DNA of 64,000 bases from Bradyrhizobium sp. DOA9 (GCF_000617845.2 NZ_DF820425.1:5834741-5898740), one strand, 5' to 3'; positions 43,598 through 55,397 are shown, counted from the first letter of the stretch. Made by a program: numbers and translations. Notes: generated from the letters alone by a model not told the origin.

Positions 43598-44836
43598 CTA
43601 CTCCAGGCTCTCCACCTTGCGCAGGCTGGGAAACAGCTTCATCCACAAGAGCGCCACCGCGACGGTGGCGACGCCGCCGAGCACGGCGGCGGGCATGGCG
43701 CCGAGCAGCGCGGCTGCCACTCCGCTCTCGAACTGGCCGAGTTGGTTCGAGGCGTTGATGAACAGGAAATTCACCGCGCCGACGCGGCCGCGCATCTCGT
43801 CGGGCGTCGACAGCTGCACCAGCGAGAAGCGGATCACGACGCTGATCGTGTCGGCCGCACCCAAGACTGCGAGCGCCAGCACCGACAGCCACATCCAGGA
43901 CGACAGCGCGAACACGATGGTGGCGAAGCCGAACACGATAACGGCCTGGAACATGCGCAGGCCCACATGCCTGGAGATGGCGTGTCGCGCCAGCACCATG
44001 GTCATCAACAGCGCGCCGACGGCCGGCGCGGCGCGCAACACCCCGAGCCCGACCGGGCCGGTCTGGAGGATGTCGCGGGCATAGATCGGCAGCAATGCCG
44101 TGACGCCGCCGAACAGCACGGCGAACAGATCGAGCGAGATGGTGCCGAGAATCGCCGGGTTGCTGCGGATGAAGCGGACGCCGGCGAAGATGTTGTCGGA
44201 GTCCATCCCCTGCTTTGCGATCGCCTGCGGTCGCGGCCGGATGAAGCCGGTCAAGATCATCCCCAGGATCCAGAACAGGACCATCACGGCATAGGCAAGG
44301 TGCGGGGCAACGGCATAGGCGATGCCGCCGAGTGCAGGTCCCGTGATGGTCGCAATCTGCGCCGCCCCACTGGAGACGGCGGTGGCACGCTGCAGCGAGC
44401 CCTGCGGCGCGATCAGCGGCAGCAGCGCCGCCGTGGTCGGGCTCTCGAACGCGCCGGCGATCCCGAGCAGGAAGGTCGCGATGAAGAGCTGCACCTCGCT
44501 GACCGCGCCGAGATAGGTGATGGCCGCGAGATAGAGCGCGGTCGCGGCCTCCACCAGCTGGCAGAGCTGGACCACGCGCTTGCGCTCGTAGCGGTCGGCG
44601 GCGTGGCCGGCGACGAACACCAGAAGCGCGGTGGGCAGGAACTGGACGAGGCCGACCATGCCGAGGTCAAAGGCCGAGCCGGTGAGATCGTAGATCTGCC
44701 AGCCGATCGCGACCGCCGCGATCTGGCTGGAGAAGCGCGACAGGCTGCGCGAGAGCAGGAAGAACAGGAAGGCGCGGTGGGCGAGAAGCGCGCGAGCGCT
44801 GACCGGCGGATGTCCGGATATTGACTGCTCTGGCAT
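43598..44836 (-). CDS. MFS transporter (EntS-like, MFS_3)
   Basis: Read from the ATG at 44836 (MPEQSISG) the protein has 412 residues and about twelve helices. It shows LSRSLSRFSSQIAAVAIGWQ in helix 1 and an ADRYERKRV loop motif, characteristic of the enterobactin-exporter (EntS) and macrolide-efflux-like group. The substrate is unknown. A longer open frame upstream to 45034 lacks membrane character and overlaps the divergent promoter region. Confidence 0.85.
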   Translation of the reverse strand: MPEQSISGHPPVSARALLAHRAFLFFLLSRSLSRFSSQIAAVAIGWQIYDLTGSAFDLGMVGLVQFLPTALLVFVAGHAADRYERKRVVQLCQLVEAATALYLAAITYLGAVSEVQLFIATFLLGIAGAFESPTTAALLPLIAPQGSLQRATAVSSGAAQIATITGPALGGIAYAVAPHLAYAVMVLFWILGMILTGFIRPRPQAIAKQGMDSDNIFAGVRFIRSNPAILGTISLDLFAVLFGGVTALLPIYARDILQTGPVGLGVLRAAPAVGALLMTMVLARHAISRHVGLRMFQAVIVFGFATIVFALSSWMWLSVLALAVLGAADTISVVIRFSLVQLSTPDEMRGRVGAVNFLFINASNQLGQFESGVAAALLGAMPAAVLGGVATVAVALLWMKLFPSLRKVESLE

Positions 44837-44997
44837 CGCCTGTCGGGTCACCCTCGGACCGCTCTTTCCCCTCGATGTCGAAGGCCCCCGCGTGGCCGAG
44901 GTGGCCCCGCTTGTCAACACCGTGGCGTTTCCGGCTGCTCCCGGCATTGCCTTTGCAGCGCAGGCACGGCCATAATCATTGAGGGTTTGGGGACACC

Positions 44998-46266
44998 ATG
45001 CTGCGCTTGCAATCGGCACTCGGCATTTTCGCATTGCTGTTGATCGCCTTCGCGCTGGCGGAGAATCGGCGCGCCGTGTCGCTGCGCCAGGCGGCGATCG
45101 GACTCGCCGCGACCTTCGTCACCGCCCTCGTGCTGTTGAAGCTGCCGGTCGTCGCCCATGCCTTCGGTGCCATCAACGACGCGGTCGGCGCGATCTCGGC
45201 GGCCTCGCGGGCCGGCTCCGCCTTCGTGTTCGGCTATGTCGGCGGCGGACCCCTGCCCTTCGACCTGAAGGCGCCGGGCGCGGACTTCATCCTGGCGTTC
45301 CAGGCGCTGCCGATCGTGCTGGTCATGAGCGTGCTGACGACGCTGTTGTTCTACTGGCGCGTGCTGCCGCCGATCGTGCGCGGCATGGCCTGGCTCTTGG
45401 AGCGCACGCTCGGCGTCGGCGGCGCGGTCGGGCTCTCGACCGCCGCCAACATCTTCCTCGGCATGGTCGAGGCGCCGCTGTTCGTGCGGCCGTATCTGGC
45501 ACAGATGACGCGCAGCGAGTTGTTCCTGGTGATGACCGGCGGCATGGCCGGCATCGCCGGCACCGTGCTGGTGCTCTATGCGACGCTGCTGGCCCCGCTC
45601 ATTCCCGACGCAGCCGCGCATTTCGTCATCGCCTCCGTGCTGGGCGCGCCGGCGGCGATCCTGGTCAGCCTGATCATGGTCCCTGAAACCTCCGACAAGC
45701 GCACCGGCGGCGCGCTGGAGGATCCCTGGGTCGCGAGCGATCCCGGGATGGAGGTCGCCAGCACGATGGACGCGATCGTGAAAGGCACCGGCGCGGGGAT
45801 CGAGCTCTTGATCAACATCGTCGCGATGCTGCTGGTGCTGGTGGCGCTGGTCTATCTCCTCAATGCAATCCTCGGCCTGCTCCCGCAGATCGGCGGCGCA
45901 GCGATTTCGCTGCAGCGGCTGCTCGGCCTCGTCATGGCGCCGGTGTGCTGGCTGATGGGACTGCCGTGGGACCAGGCGATCATTGCCGGCAGCCTGATGG
46001 GCACCAAGACCGTGCTGAACGAGTTGATCGCCTATGTCGACTTCTCGAAGCTACCGCCGGATACGCTCGATCCGCGCTCGCGCCTGATCATGCTCTATGC
46101 GATGTGCGGCTTCGCCAATTTCGCCAGCCTCGGCATCATGATCGGCGGCTTGGGCGTGATGGCGCCGGAGCGGCGCGAGGAGATCAACGCGCTGGGGCTG
46201 AAGTCGATCGTGTCGGGGACGCTGACGACGTGTCTGATGGGCGCGGTCGTGGGGGTGCTGGCGTAG
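44998..46266 (+). CDS. CNT-family nucleoside transporter
   Basis: The 422-residue protein has about ten helices. An N-terminal Nucleos_tra2_N-type region is followed by the gate/core regions with GVGGAVGLSTAANIFLGMVEAPL, MTGGMAGIAGTVLVLYA and the C-terminal GTKTVLNELIAY and MCGFANFASLGIMIGGLGVMAPERR motifs that define concentrative nucleoside transporters (NupC-like). It would import nucleosides with protons or sodium ions, complementing the purine-salvage gene gpt elsewhere in the window. Confidence 0.93.
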   Translation: MLRLQSALGIFALLLIAFALAENRRAVSLRQAAIGLAATFVTALVLLKLPVVAHAFGAINDAVGAISAASRAGSAFVFGYVGGGPLPFDLKAPGADFILAFQALPIVLVMSVLTTLLFYWRVLPPIVRGMAWLLERTLGVGGAVGLSTAANIFLGMVEAPLFVRPYLAQMTRSELFLVMTGGMAGIAGTVLVLYATLLAPLIPDAAAHFVIASVLGAPAAILVSLIMVPETSDKRTGGALEDPWVASDPGMEVASTMDAIVKGTGAGIELLINIVAMLLVLVALVYLLNAILGLLPQIGGAAISLQRLLGLVMAPVCWLMGLPWDQAIIAGSLMGTKTVLNELIAYVDFSKLPPDTLDPRSRLIMLYAMCGFANFASLGIMIGGLGVMAPERREEINALGLKSIVSGTLTTCLMGAVVGVLA

Positions 46267-46279
46267 ATATCTCCCCACC

Positions 46280-46366
46280 GTCATCGCGAGCGAAGCGAAG
46301 CAATCCAGAAATGCATCCGCGGAGATAGTCCGGATTGCTTCGTCGCAAGAGCTCCTCGCAATGACG
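46280..46366. repeat. Dispersed palindromic repeat, GTCAT(T/C)GCGAGC family, copy 6
   Basis: Begins GTCATCGCGAGCGAAGCGAA and ends AGCTCCTCGCAATGACG, with CATCCGCGGAGATAG in the centre. It lies between the convergent nucleoside transporter and cupin genes. Confidence 0.85.
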
Positions 46367-46376
46367 TGGAGAGAGT

Positions 46377-46904
46377 CTACGCCTTCAACTCCACCGTCTT
46401 GAACTCAGCGGGGAGGATCACCTCCAGCAGCTCCACGTCGTCCGAATAGTCCAGGATCATGTGCCGGATCTTCGGGGGCTGGGTCCAGGCGCTGCCTTGC
46501 TTCATCAAGGTCTCGCCCTGCCCGTCCATATAGGTCTTCACCCAGCCCTTGAGCACGTAGACCATCTGGAATTCGACGTCGTGATAGTGGAGCTTGGAGA
46601 CCTCGGCCGGGTTGCAGGGGCCCTGCAAGCGGATCACATGCGCCTGCGCAAGGCCATGGGTCGCCTCGGCGATGCCGAGATCGCGGTACTTCGCATAGGC
46701 GCGCAGGCCATCGGCCTTGAAGTCTTCCTCGCGGTGATGGCTGACGGCGATGCGCTGCTTCGGACGTGCGGGCTTCTTCGGCGCGGCGGTGCGCGCCTTC
46801 GCCTTCACAGCCTTGCGTGCGGAGGATCGCGCCGCCGCCTTGGCGCCGCTCCGCTTCTTCACCGCGGTCTTCAATGCGGGCCTTGATGCCTTTTGCTTGG
46901 CCAT
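46377..46904 (-). CDS. Cupin-domain protein with Lys/Ala-rich basic N-terminal tail
   Basis: The 175-residue protein has two parts. Residues 1-52 are almost entirely Lys, Ala, Arg, Ser and Pro, resembling histone-H1/AlgP-like disordered tails (for example KKRSGAKAAARSS and KPARPKQR). Residues 55-175 form a cupin with LHYHDVEFQMVYVLKGWVK (HxH...E metal-site pattern) and a late PKIRHMI His. The tail would bind nucleic acid or other polyanions, while the cupin would bind a small ligand or metal. The ATG at 46904 begins MAKQKASRP. Confidence 0.85.
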   Translation of the reverse strand: MAKQKASRPALKTAVKKRSGAKAAARSSARKAVKAKARTAAPKKPARPKQRIAVSHHREEDFKADGLRAYAKYRDLGIAEATHGLAQAHVIRLQGPCNPAEVSKLHYHDVEFQMVYVLKGWVKTYMDGQGETLMKQGSAWTQPPKIRHMILDYSDDVELLEVILPAEFKTVELKA

Positions 46905-47123
46905 TGTCTGCCTCCCTGTTCTGAGCCGCGCCCGTCGCACCGGTGTGGCCCGAAGGTCAGCTTATCCAGTCCCGGGCGAGGCAGCAATTGCGGAGCTCAA
47001 GGCCAGTCACGCGGTCACCGCATTGATCGTAGCTTGCCCCAAGCTGGCGTGGCGAGCGGGGCGCGTCTCGTCTTCGTTCTCGCGCTGAACTAGTCTCGCC
47101 CGCGACATCCGGGGGAATGATTC

Positions 47124-49253
47124 ATGGGCAGCAATGTCGGTCAGCGTGCATTTCAAAATGCCCGGCTTCAGAAACGGCAAAAGGCCGACCTGCTGCCCTT
47201 GCTCGGGCAAGCGCTCGAATTGCACAAGAAGGGGCGCCTGCCCGAGGCCAAGGTTGCCTACCGCCAACTCTTGCAGATCGCGCCCAATCAATTCATCGCG
47301 CTGCATATGCTAGGCGCCCTGGAGTCCGATGCCGGGAATTATCAGCAGGCCGAAATCCTGCTGAGCCGGGCAGTTGCCGTGGATCCGCGATCGGCCGAAG
47401 CTCACATGAGCCTGGGCGTCGCGCTGAACGGACTGAAACGTCACGCCGAGGCCCGCGATAGCTATCGCAAGGCTCTCGCCTTGCGGCCGAGCTACGCCCT
47501 GGCCCTGTCCAACCTGGGGAACGCGAGCGCAGCCCTTGATCGCCACCAGGAAGCGCTCGAGAGCTACGATCGGGCGCTCGCCATCGACGGAAACCTTGCC
47601 GAAGCCCACAACGGCCGCGGCTCCGCGCTTTGCCGTCTGCGCAATTACGACGAGGCGCTCGCCAGCCTGAACCGCGCGCTCGCGATCAAGCCCGACTATG
47701 CGGCGGCGCTGGCGAACCGCGCCGTTGCACTCCGGGAGCTGCAGCGGTTTGACGAGGCCATGGCGGATTGCAACCGGGCCATTGCGCTGGCCCCTGACGA
47801 CGTGAACGGATGGCTCTGGCGCGCCAATGTCTTGCTCCAGACCCGGCAGATGGCCGAGGCGTTATCCGATTGCGAGAAAGCGCTCGCGATCGCGCCCGAT
47901 TCCGATCAAGCTCACCTGGTGCTGGGCCTCTGTCTTGCCGGGCTCGGCCGGGTCGACGAAGCCCTCGCCAGTTTCGACAGAGCCCTCGACATCAGGCCCG
48001 GCCTCGAGAGCGCGATCTCCGGCAAGATCTTCACGCTCGATTTCGTGCCGGACGCCAGCGTCGAGCGGCATCAGCAGGCGCGACGCGTATGGTGGGAGCG
48101 GATCGGCGCGAAGATCGCCTCGGAAGCGGCGGCACCGCATGACAACAGCCGCGATCCGGACCGCCGCCTCGTGCTCGGCTACGTCTCGTCGGACTTCAAC
48201 GCGCATTCGGCTGCGTTCATTTTCAAGCCCGTCCTGCAACACCATGATCGGGCCAAGTTCGAGATCGCGTGCTATTCGTGCTCATCGAAAGTGGACGCGA
48301 CGACACGCGAATTTCAAGCCATCGCCGATCGCTGGCGCGACGCCTCGCAATGGAGCGACGATCGCCTCGCCGCCCAGATTCGCGCCGATCGCATCGATAT
48401 CCTGATCGATCTGTCCGGCCATACCAAAGGAAACCGCCTTGGCGTCTTTGCGCGCAAGCCGGCACCGATCCAGGCGCACGGCTGGGGCCACGGCACCGGC
48501 ACCGGGCTGCCGACGATCGACTATCTGTTCTCGGATCCGGTCGGGATTCCGCACGAGGTTCGGCACCTGTTTGCAGAGACCGTCGTCGACCTGCCGTGCT
48601 TCGTGACGCTGGCGCCGCTGCCGGCCGGGATTGCGCGGGCCGCAACGCCGGCGCTCTCGAACGGCTTCGTCACGTTCGGTGTCTTCAACCGCATCAGCAA
48701 GATCTCGGACGAGGCGGCGGCTGTCTGGTCCAGGATCCTCGAGCGGGTGCCGGGCTCGCGGCTGCTGATCAAGGACGTTGCGCTCGACGATCAACTGGTC
48801 CGGGACAATCTGCTGGCGCGATTTGCGGCCTGCCGATTGCCGGCCGAACGCATCGATCTGCTCGGCGCCACCTTGCGGGACGAGCATCTGGCAGCGTTCA
48901 ATCGTGTCGATATCGCCCTCGATCCGTTCCCGCAGAACGGCGGCGTCAGCACGTGGGAAGCCCTGCAGATGGGCGTGCCCGTGGTGGCGAAGCTCGGCAA
49001 CAGCCTGCCCGGCCGCGCGGCCGGCGCCATCCTCACCGCGCTTGGCCTGCCGGACTGGGTCGCCGACAGCGAGGAGGCCTATGTGGAGATCGCGGCCAGC
49101 CGTGCGGCGGAGATCGGCGAGCTCGACGAATTGCGCCGCGAACTGCCCGAGCGGATCAACGCCGCAGCCGCGGGCAACCCCGTCTCATATGCGCAGGCGG
49201 TGGACGAGGCCTATCGCGCGATGTGGACGCGCTATTGTCGCGGCGGCGTCTGA
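47124..49253 (+). CDS. TPR-containing O-GlcNAc-transferase-like protein (GT41/SPINDLY)
   Basis: The 709-residue protein has about eight TPR units between residues 25 and 300, each with the A..LG/L...P spacing (for example AEAHMSLGVALNGLKRHAEA). The C-terminal GT41 domain (about residues 345-700) contains LGYVSSDFNAHSAAFIFKP, DILIDLSGHTKGNRLGVFARKPAPIQ and DPFPQNGGVSTWEALQMGVPVV, the nucleotide-sugar-binding elements of OGT. Such bacterial proteins glycosylate Ser/Thr on proteins or are linked to flagellin or envelope glycans. The acceptor here is not evident from neighbours. Confidence 0.92.
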   Translation: MGSNVGQRAFQNARLQKRQKADLLPLLGQALELHKKGRLPEAKVAYRQLLQIAPNQFIALHMLGALESDAGNYQQAEILLSRAVAVDPRSAEAHMSLGVALNGLKRHAEARDSYRKALALRPSYALALSNLGNASAALDRHQEALESYDRALAIDGNLAEAHNGRGSALCRLRNYDEALASLNRALAIKPDYAAALANRAVALRELQRFDEAMADCNRAIALAPDDVNGWLWRANVLLQTRQMAEALSDCEKALAIAPDSDQAHLVLGLCLAGLGRVDEALASFDRALDIRPGLESAISGKIFTLDFVPDASVERHQQARRVWWERIGAKIASEAAAPHDNSRDPDRRLVLGYVSSDFNAHSAAFIFKPVLQHHDRAKFEIACYSCSSKVDATTREFQAIADRWRDASQWSDDRLAAQIRADRIDILIDLSGHTKGNRLGVFARKPAPIQAHGWGHGTGTGLPTIDYLFSDPVGIPHEVRHLFAETVVDLPCFVTLAPLPAGIARAATPALSNGFVTFGVFNRISKISDEAAAVWSRILERVPGSRLLIKDVALDDQLVRDNLLARFAACRLPAERIDLLGATLRDEHLAAFNRVDIALDPFPQNGGVSTWEALQMGVPVVAKLGNSLPGRAAGAILTALGLPDWVADSEEAYVEIAASRAAEIGELDELRRELPERINAAAAGNPVSYAQAVDEAYRAMWTRYCRGGV

Positions 49254-49260
49254 CCTCTGC

Positions 49261-49548
49261 TCAATGCAGCCGAAATACGCCATCAACGGCGCGCAGCTCG
49301 GTCGGCTTGATCAGCTTGGAATGCGCCACCGTGACTGAATGGAGGGGGCCGTCCAGCCTCTCCTGCCAGAACGCCAGGAAATCGCTCAGCACCGGGAATC
49401 TCGGAAAAATATCGTAGTTCTGCCAGACATAGGTCTGAAGCAGGGAGGGATGATCCGGCATCCGGTAGAGAATTTGCGCCGTCGTCAGCCCGTAACCCAG
49501 CACCTGTTTCCGGAAGTCCTCGGAAACGCCCCCAACGCGCAGTCCCAT
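49261..49548 (-). CDS. usg: Usg family protein
   Basis: The 95-residue protein, read from the ATG at 49548, contains DFRKQVLGYGLTTAQILYRM, PDHPSLLQTYVWQNYD and GPLHSVTVAHSKLI, which are the conserved blocks of the Usg family found near trp genes in some rhizobia. Function is unknown; it was named for its position upstream of a gene rather than for activity. It converges with the GT41 gene; its start lies 375 bases from groES, facing away from it. Confidence 0.85.
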   Translation of the reverse strand: MGLRVGGVSEDFRKQVLGYGLTTAQILYRMPDHPSLLQTYVWQNYDIFPRFPVLSDFLAFWQERLDGPLHSVTVAHSKLIKPTELRAVDGVFRLH

Positions 49549-49702
49549 GCCAAACCTCCTTTGCAGGAGCGCATTCGGGGGTGGCCTGTCCGTGCCCCGG
49601 GGGAGCCACCCGGAAACGATGCGCTCACAGACGAGAAATGTGACGCAAACCGACAACCCATCTCAAGCCCAAAAGTTTAACAAGCTGTTGAAATTCAATG
49701 CG

Positions 49703-49729
49703 TTAGCAGCAGATGCGACTCCGTGCTAA
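49703..49729. promoter_or_regulatory. Degenerate CIRCE-like element upstream of groES
   Basis: TTAGCAGCA-N9-CCGTGCTAA has the exact 9-9-9 layout of the CIRCE operator (TTAGCACTC-N9-GAGTGCTAA). The outer six bases of each arm are perfect, but the inner three do not match. It lies about 150 bases upstream of a better CIRCE and may be a weak second HrcA site or a relic. Confidence 0.35.
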
Positions 49730-49810
49730 TACGGTCCGGCTGCTGGTTAACGATGGCAAGGGGTTGCTGGCAGTCCGCGCTTTCGGCTGCCAATTTTTCT
49801 GCTACAAACC

Positions 49811-49839
49811 CTTGCCTCCGCAAATTTCCTGTCCTATTT
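49811..49839 (+). promoter_or_regulatory. Possible heat-shock sigma-32 promoter of groESL
   Basis: CTTG (49811-49814) followed after 18 bases by CCTATTT (49833-49839) resembles the alphaproteobacterial RpoH consensus (CTTG-N17/18-CYTATNT). It ends 15 bases before the CIRCE element, so RpoH activation and HrcA repression could both act on this operon. Confidence 0.4.
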
Positions 49840-49853
49840 CAGCGTCGCCCGTG

Positions 49854-49880
49854 CTAGCACTCGCGGGCAACGATTGCTAA
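49854..49880. promoter_or_regulatory. CIRCE operator (HrcA-binding site) of groESL
   Basis: CTAGCACTC-GCGGGCAAC-GATTGCTAA matches the CIRCE consensus TTAGCACTC-N9-GAGTGCTAA at 8 of 9 bases in each arm, with the exact 9-base spacer. It lies 43 bases before the groES start. HrcA binding here represses groESL until heat or misfolded protein titrates GroEL. hrcA itself is not in the window. Confidence 0.85.
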
Positions 49881-49923
49881 CAATCTCAAAACCTCAACCC
49901 GAGCAATTGCTTAGGAGGACTGC

Positions 49924-50238
49924 ATGAAATTCCGTCCGCTTCACGACCGCGTCGTGGTCAAGCGCATCGACGCCGAAGAGAAGACCGCTGGCGGCATCAT
50001 CATTCCCGACACTGCCAAGGAAAAGCCCTCCCAGGGCGAAGTCGTCGCCGTTGGCCCCGGTGGCCGCGACGAAGCTGGCAAGCTGATCCCGATCGACCTG
50101 AAGGTCGGCGACCGCGTGCTGTTCGGCAAGTGGTCCGGCACCGAGGTCAAGATCGACGGCCAGGACCTGCTGATCATGAAGGAGAGCGACGTGATGGGCG
50201 TCCTCGAAGTCAGCGAGTCCAAGAAGAAGGCGGCTTAA
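49924..50238 (+). CDS. groES: Co-chaperonin GroES
   Basis: The 104-residue protein starts at an ATG after AGGAGG. It contains FRPLHDRVVVKRID at the N terminus, the mobile loop around EEKTAGGIIIPDTAKEKP (about residues 20-37) that docks on GroEL apical domains, and the GDRVLFGKWSGTEVKIDG region of the beta-barrel. Seven subunits cap the GroEL ring during folding. It is the first gene of the CIRCE-controlled operon, with groEL 48 bases downstream. Confidence 0.98.
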   Translation: MKFRPLHDRVVVKRIDAEEKTAGGIIIPDTAKEKPSQGEVVAVGPGGRDEAGKLIPIDLKVGDRVLFGKWSGTEVKIDGQDLLIMKESDVMGVLEVSESKKKAA

Positions 50239-50285
50239 GAGCCCCTCTCCTCCCTCCAGTCAAACCCACCTAAGGAAAACTCCAG

Positions 50286-51926
<1,641 letters not shown>

Positions 51927-51954
51927 GTCCGGCCAAATCGGCCGATCCAACTTG

Positions 51955-51980
51955 AAGAGGCTCGCGAAAGCGAGCCTCTT
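51955..51980 (+). terminator. Rho-independent terminator of groESL
   Basis: AAGAGGCTCGC and GCGAGCCTCTT form a perfect 11-bp stem with a GAAA tetraloop, followed by TGCTTTTGTT. It lies 28 bases after the groEL stop. It separates the standard groESL operon from the downstream membrane protein/unknown/groEL2 unit, which therefore probably needs its own promoter. Confidence 0.9.
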
Positions 51981-51988
51981 TGCTTTTG

Positions 51989-52017
51989 TTGAACTCGCGT
52001 GCAAGTTGCGCTACCTT
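51989..52017 (+). promoter_or_regulatory. Possible sigma-70-type promoter of the groEL2 unit
   Basis: TTGAAC (51989-51994) and TACCTT (52012-52017) are separated by exactly 17 bases and lie directly after the groESL terminator. Matches are 4/6 and 3/6 to consensus. If used, transcription would begin near 52024, favouring the GTG at 52050 as start of the first gene. Confidence 0.3.
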
Positions 52018-52049
52018 CGTGCTCTATTGCAGGCGGGACTTATTTTGAA

Positions 52050-52796
52050 GTGTATAAAACCCGTATTCACGAGATCATCTGGTTTCCCTACCGACCCGAG
52101 AGGACGGTCATCGGCCCGCTCCTCCTGCTGCTGTTGATCGCGGTAGGCGCCACCGGCGCGGTCAACGCCATAGACCTGTTCGGCCTAATAAACTCGAACG
52201 TCGCCGCAAAGAATGCCGAAAACTTGGCGTCCTGGATGAACATAGTCCTCCTCTTGCTTTGCCTGATCTTTTGCATCTATTCCGCGCGCCAGGACTACAT
52301 GTCCGTCTATGCAGCATTGCTGCCCTGCCTCGTGACGACCGCGGTGATCGTCGCGCTTTCCCTTTATTTTGGTTCCGGCAAGCTCGACAAGAAATCGCTA
52401 TTCCAGGCGGCCGCGGGCACACTCGGTTCGCTGATGTTCGTAGGGCGCGTTGTTCAATCGGGAGGCGTCGATCTCGGAGCTCTCGGGGCGATCCGGCGCA
52501 GGATAGAACGCAAGATCCAATTATGTCTCCAGACCCCCGTCGCCGACAGTTCGTTCGCGACACCGCGGAAAGAGCTCGTTGACGACGTGAGGAAGCTTGC
52601 TGACGAATTGAAGAAGGCCGCTCCGGAGATTGTCAATCAAACTTCCGCGGAGAAGGCGATCAAATCGCTGCAGGACTTTCTGGCGCGGAGTGACGTGGTC
52701 AGCCACGACGACTTCGTGCAGGACCTGAACGAAGGCAAAGACTCCCTGGTCCAAGCGCTCAAACAGATCGACGGACGGAGATACGATGGCTCCTAG
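52050..52796 (+). CDS. Unknown membrane protein, first gene of the groEL2 unit
   Basis: The 248-residue product (start GTG at 52050; a GTG at 51999 would add 17 residues but overlaps the promoter candidate) has three clear membrane helices at about residues 20-41 (IGPLLLLLLIAVGATGAV), 62-78 and 87-107, plus a weaker one near 118-135. A soluble, mainly helical C-terminal domain of about 110 residues follows (RRRIERKIQLCLQ, then VDDVRKLADELKKAA), predicted to be cytoplasmic. No family is recognised. Its base composition is lower in GC than neighbouring genes. It overlaps the next gene by 11 bases and lies between the two groEL copies. Confidence 0.75.
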   Translation: MYKTRIHEIIWFPYRPERTVIGPLLLLLLIAVGATGAVNAIDLFGLINSNVAAKNAENLASWMNIVLLLLCLIFCIYSARQDYMSVYAALLPCLVTTAVIVALSLYFGSGKLDKKSLFQAAAGTLGSLMFVGRVVQSGGVDLGALGAIRRRIERKIQLCLQTPVADSSFATPRKELVDDVRKLADELKKAAPEIVNQTSAEKAIKSLQDFLARSDVVSHDDFVQDLNEGKDSLVQALKQIDGRRYDGS

Positions 52797-53322
52797 CATT
52801 CCATTCTACTATCTGACACTGGATGGAGAAGATCCCTGCAAGTGGTCTCCTTTCGGAACGTTGTTGCTGGACGTAGGAATGTCCACGAAGAAAGAGCTAC
52901 TGAATTCGGACTTCTCCAAGAAGCAATTTTCCGTATCGATCGTCTGTCAGAACCACGACCAAGTTGCCGATCAAGCCATCTCGCAATGTGTGGGCTGCCT
53001 CGTGTCAAGCGAGTATCTGAATCCGCAGCATGAACGATATTTCTCCGAACAGTTTCGCAATTTCAGCAACAGGCTGATGGCGCTGAATACCAAGGTCCTG
53101 CCAGCCTTGGGCTTCGAGATATTCGTCGTTGCCCAGAATGCAGCCATGCAGGAAACGCTCGTAAAAGCGATGGCCTTGAAGGACAGACTCGTCCGCACCG
53201 GTATCGACGAGCGACTGGTACGCGTCGACATCGTTTGCGATCAGGCGAGGCTCTCCTCCATATCGAGGCTGCGCCTGATGAACATTGCATATACCCGCGC
53301 GGCAGTGACCTTGCCGGCTTGA
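52786..53322 (+). CDS. Unknown soluble protein, second gene of the groEL2 unit
   Basis: The 178-residue protein starts at an ATG after GGAG, inside the end of the preceding membrane-protein gene, so translation is coupled. It has no signal peptide or membrane helix. Alternating hydrophobic segments (FGTLLLDVGM, QFSVSIVCQN, VGCLVSSEYL, GFEIFVVAQN, LVRVDIVCDQ) with intervening helices suggest an alpha/beta fold. Five cysteines are present. I cannot name a family. groEL2 begins 16 bases after its stop. Gene order and spacing suggest it acts together with the membrane protein and the modified chaperonin. Confidence 0.75.
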   Translation: MAPSIPFYYLTLDGEDPCKWSPFGTLLLDVGMSTKKELLNSDFSKKQFSVSIVCQNHDQVADQAISQCVGCLVSSEYLNPQHERYFSEQFRNFSNRLMALNTKVLPALGFEIFVVAQNAAMQETLVKAMALKDRLVRTGIDERLVRVDIVCDQARLSSISRLRLMNIAYTRAAVTLPA

Positions 53323-53338
53323 ATTTCACGGTAATCGA

Positions 53339-55291
<1,953 letters not shown>

Positions 55292-55315
55292 GGTCGAGCC
55301 ACATCAAGAACGACG

Positions 55316-55341
55316 AAACCCCGGCAGCGATGCCGGGGTTT
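55316..55341 (+). terminator. Rho-independent terminator of the groEL2 unit
   Basis: AAACCCCGGCA / TGCCGGGGTTT form a perfect 11-bp stem with a GCGA tetraloop, followed by TTGTTTTGG. It lies 24 bases after the groEL2 stop and closes the three-gene unit. Confidence 0.9.
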
Positions 55342-55368
55342 TTGTTTTGGGACAGGCTCTTTCCACTC

Positions 55369-55397
55369 GTCATTCCGGGGCGCGCCCCGGAATGACG
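55369..55397. repeat. Short palindromic repeat, GTCATTCCGGGG family, copy C
   Basis: GTCATTCCGGGGCG and CGCCCCGGAATGACG are the two ends of the family joined almost directly, without the inner segment seen at 40240 and 41673. It is a minimal or deleted copy between convergent genes. Confidence 0.8.
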
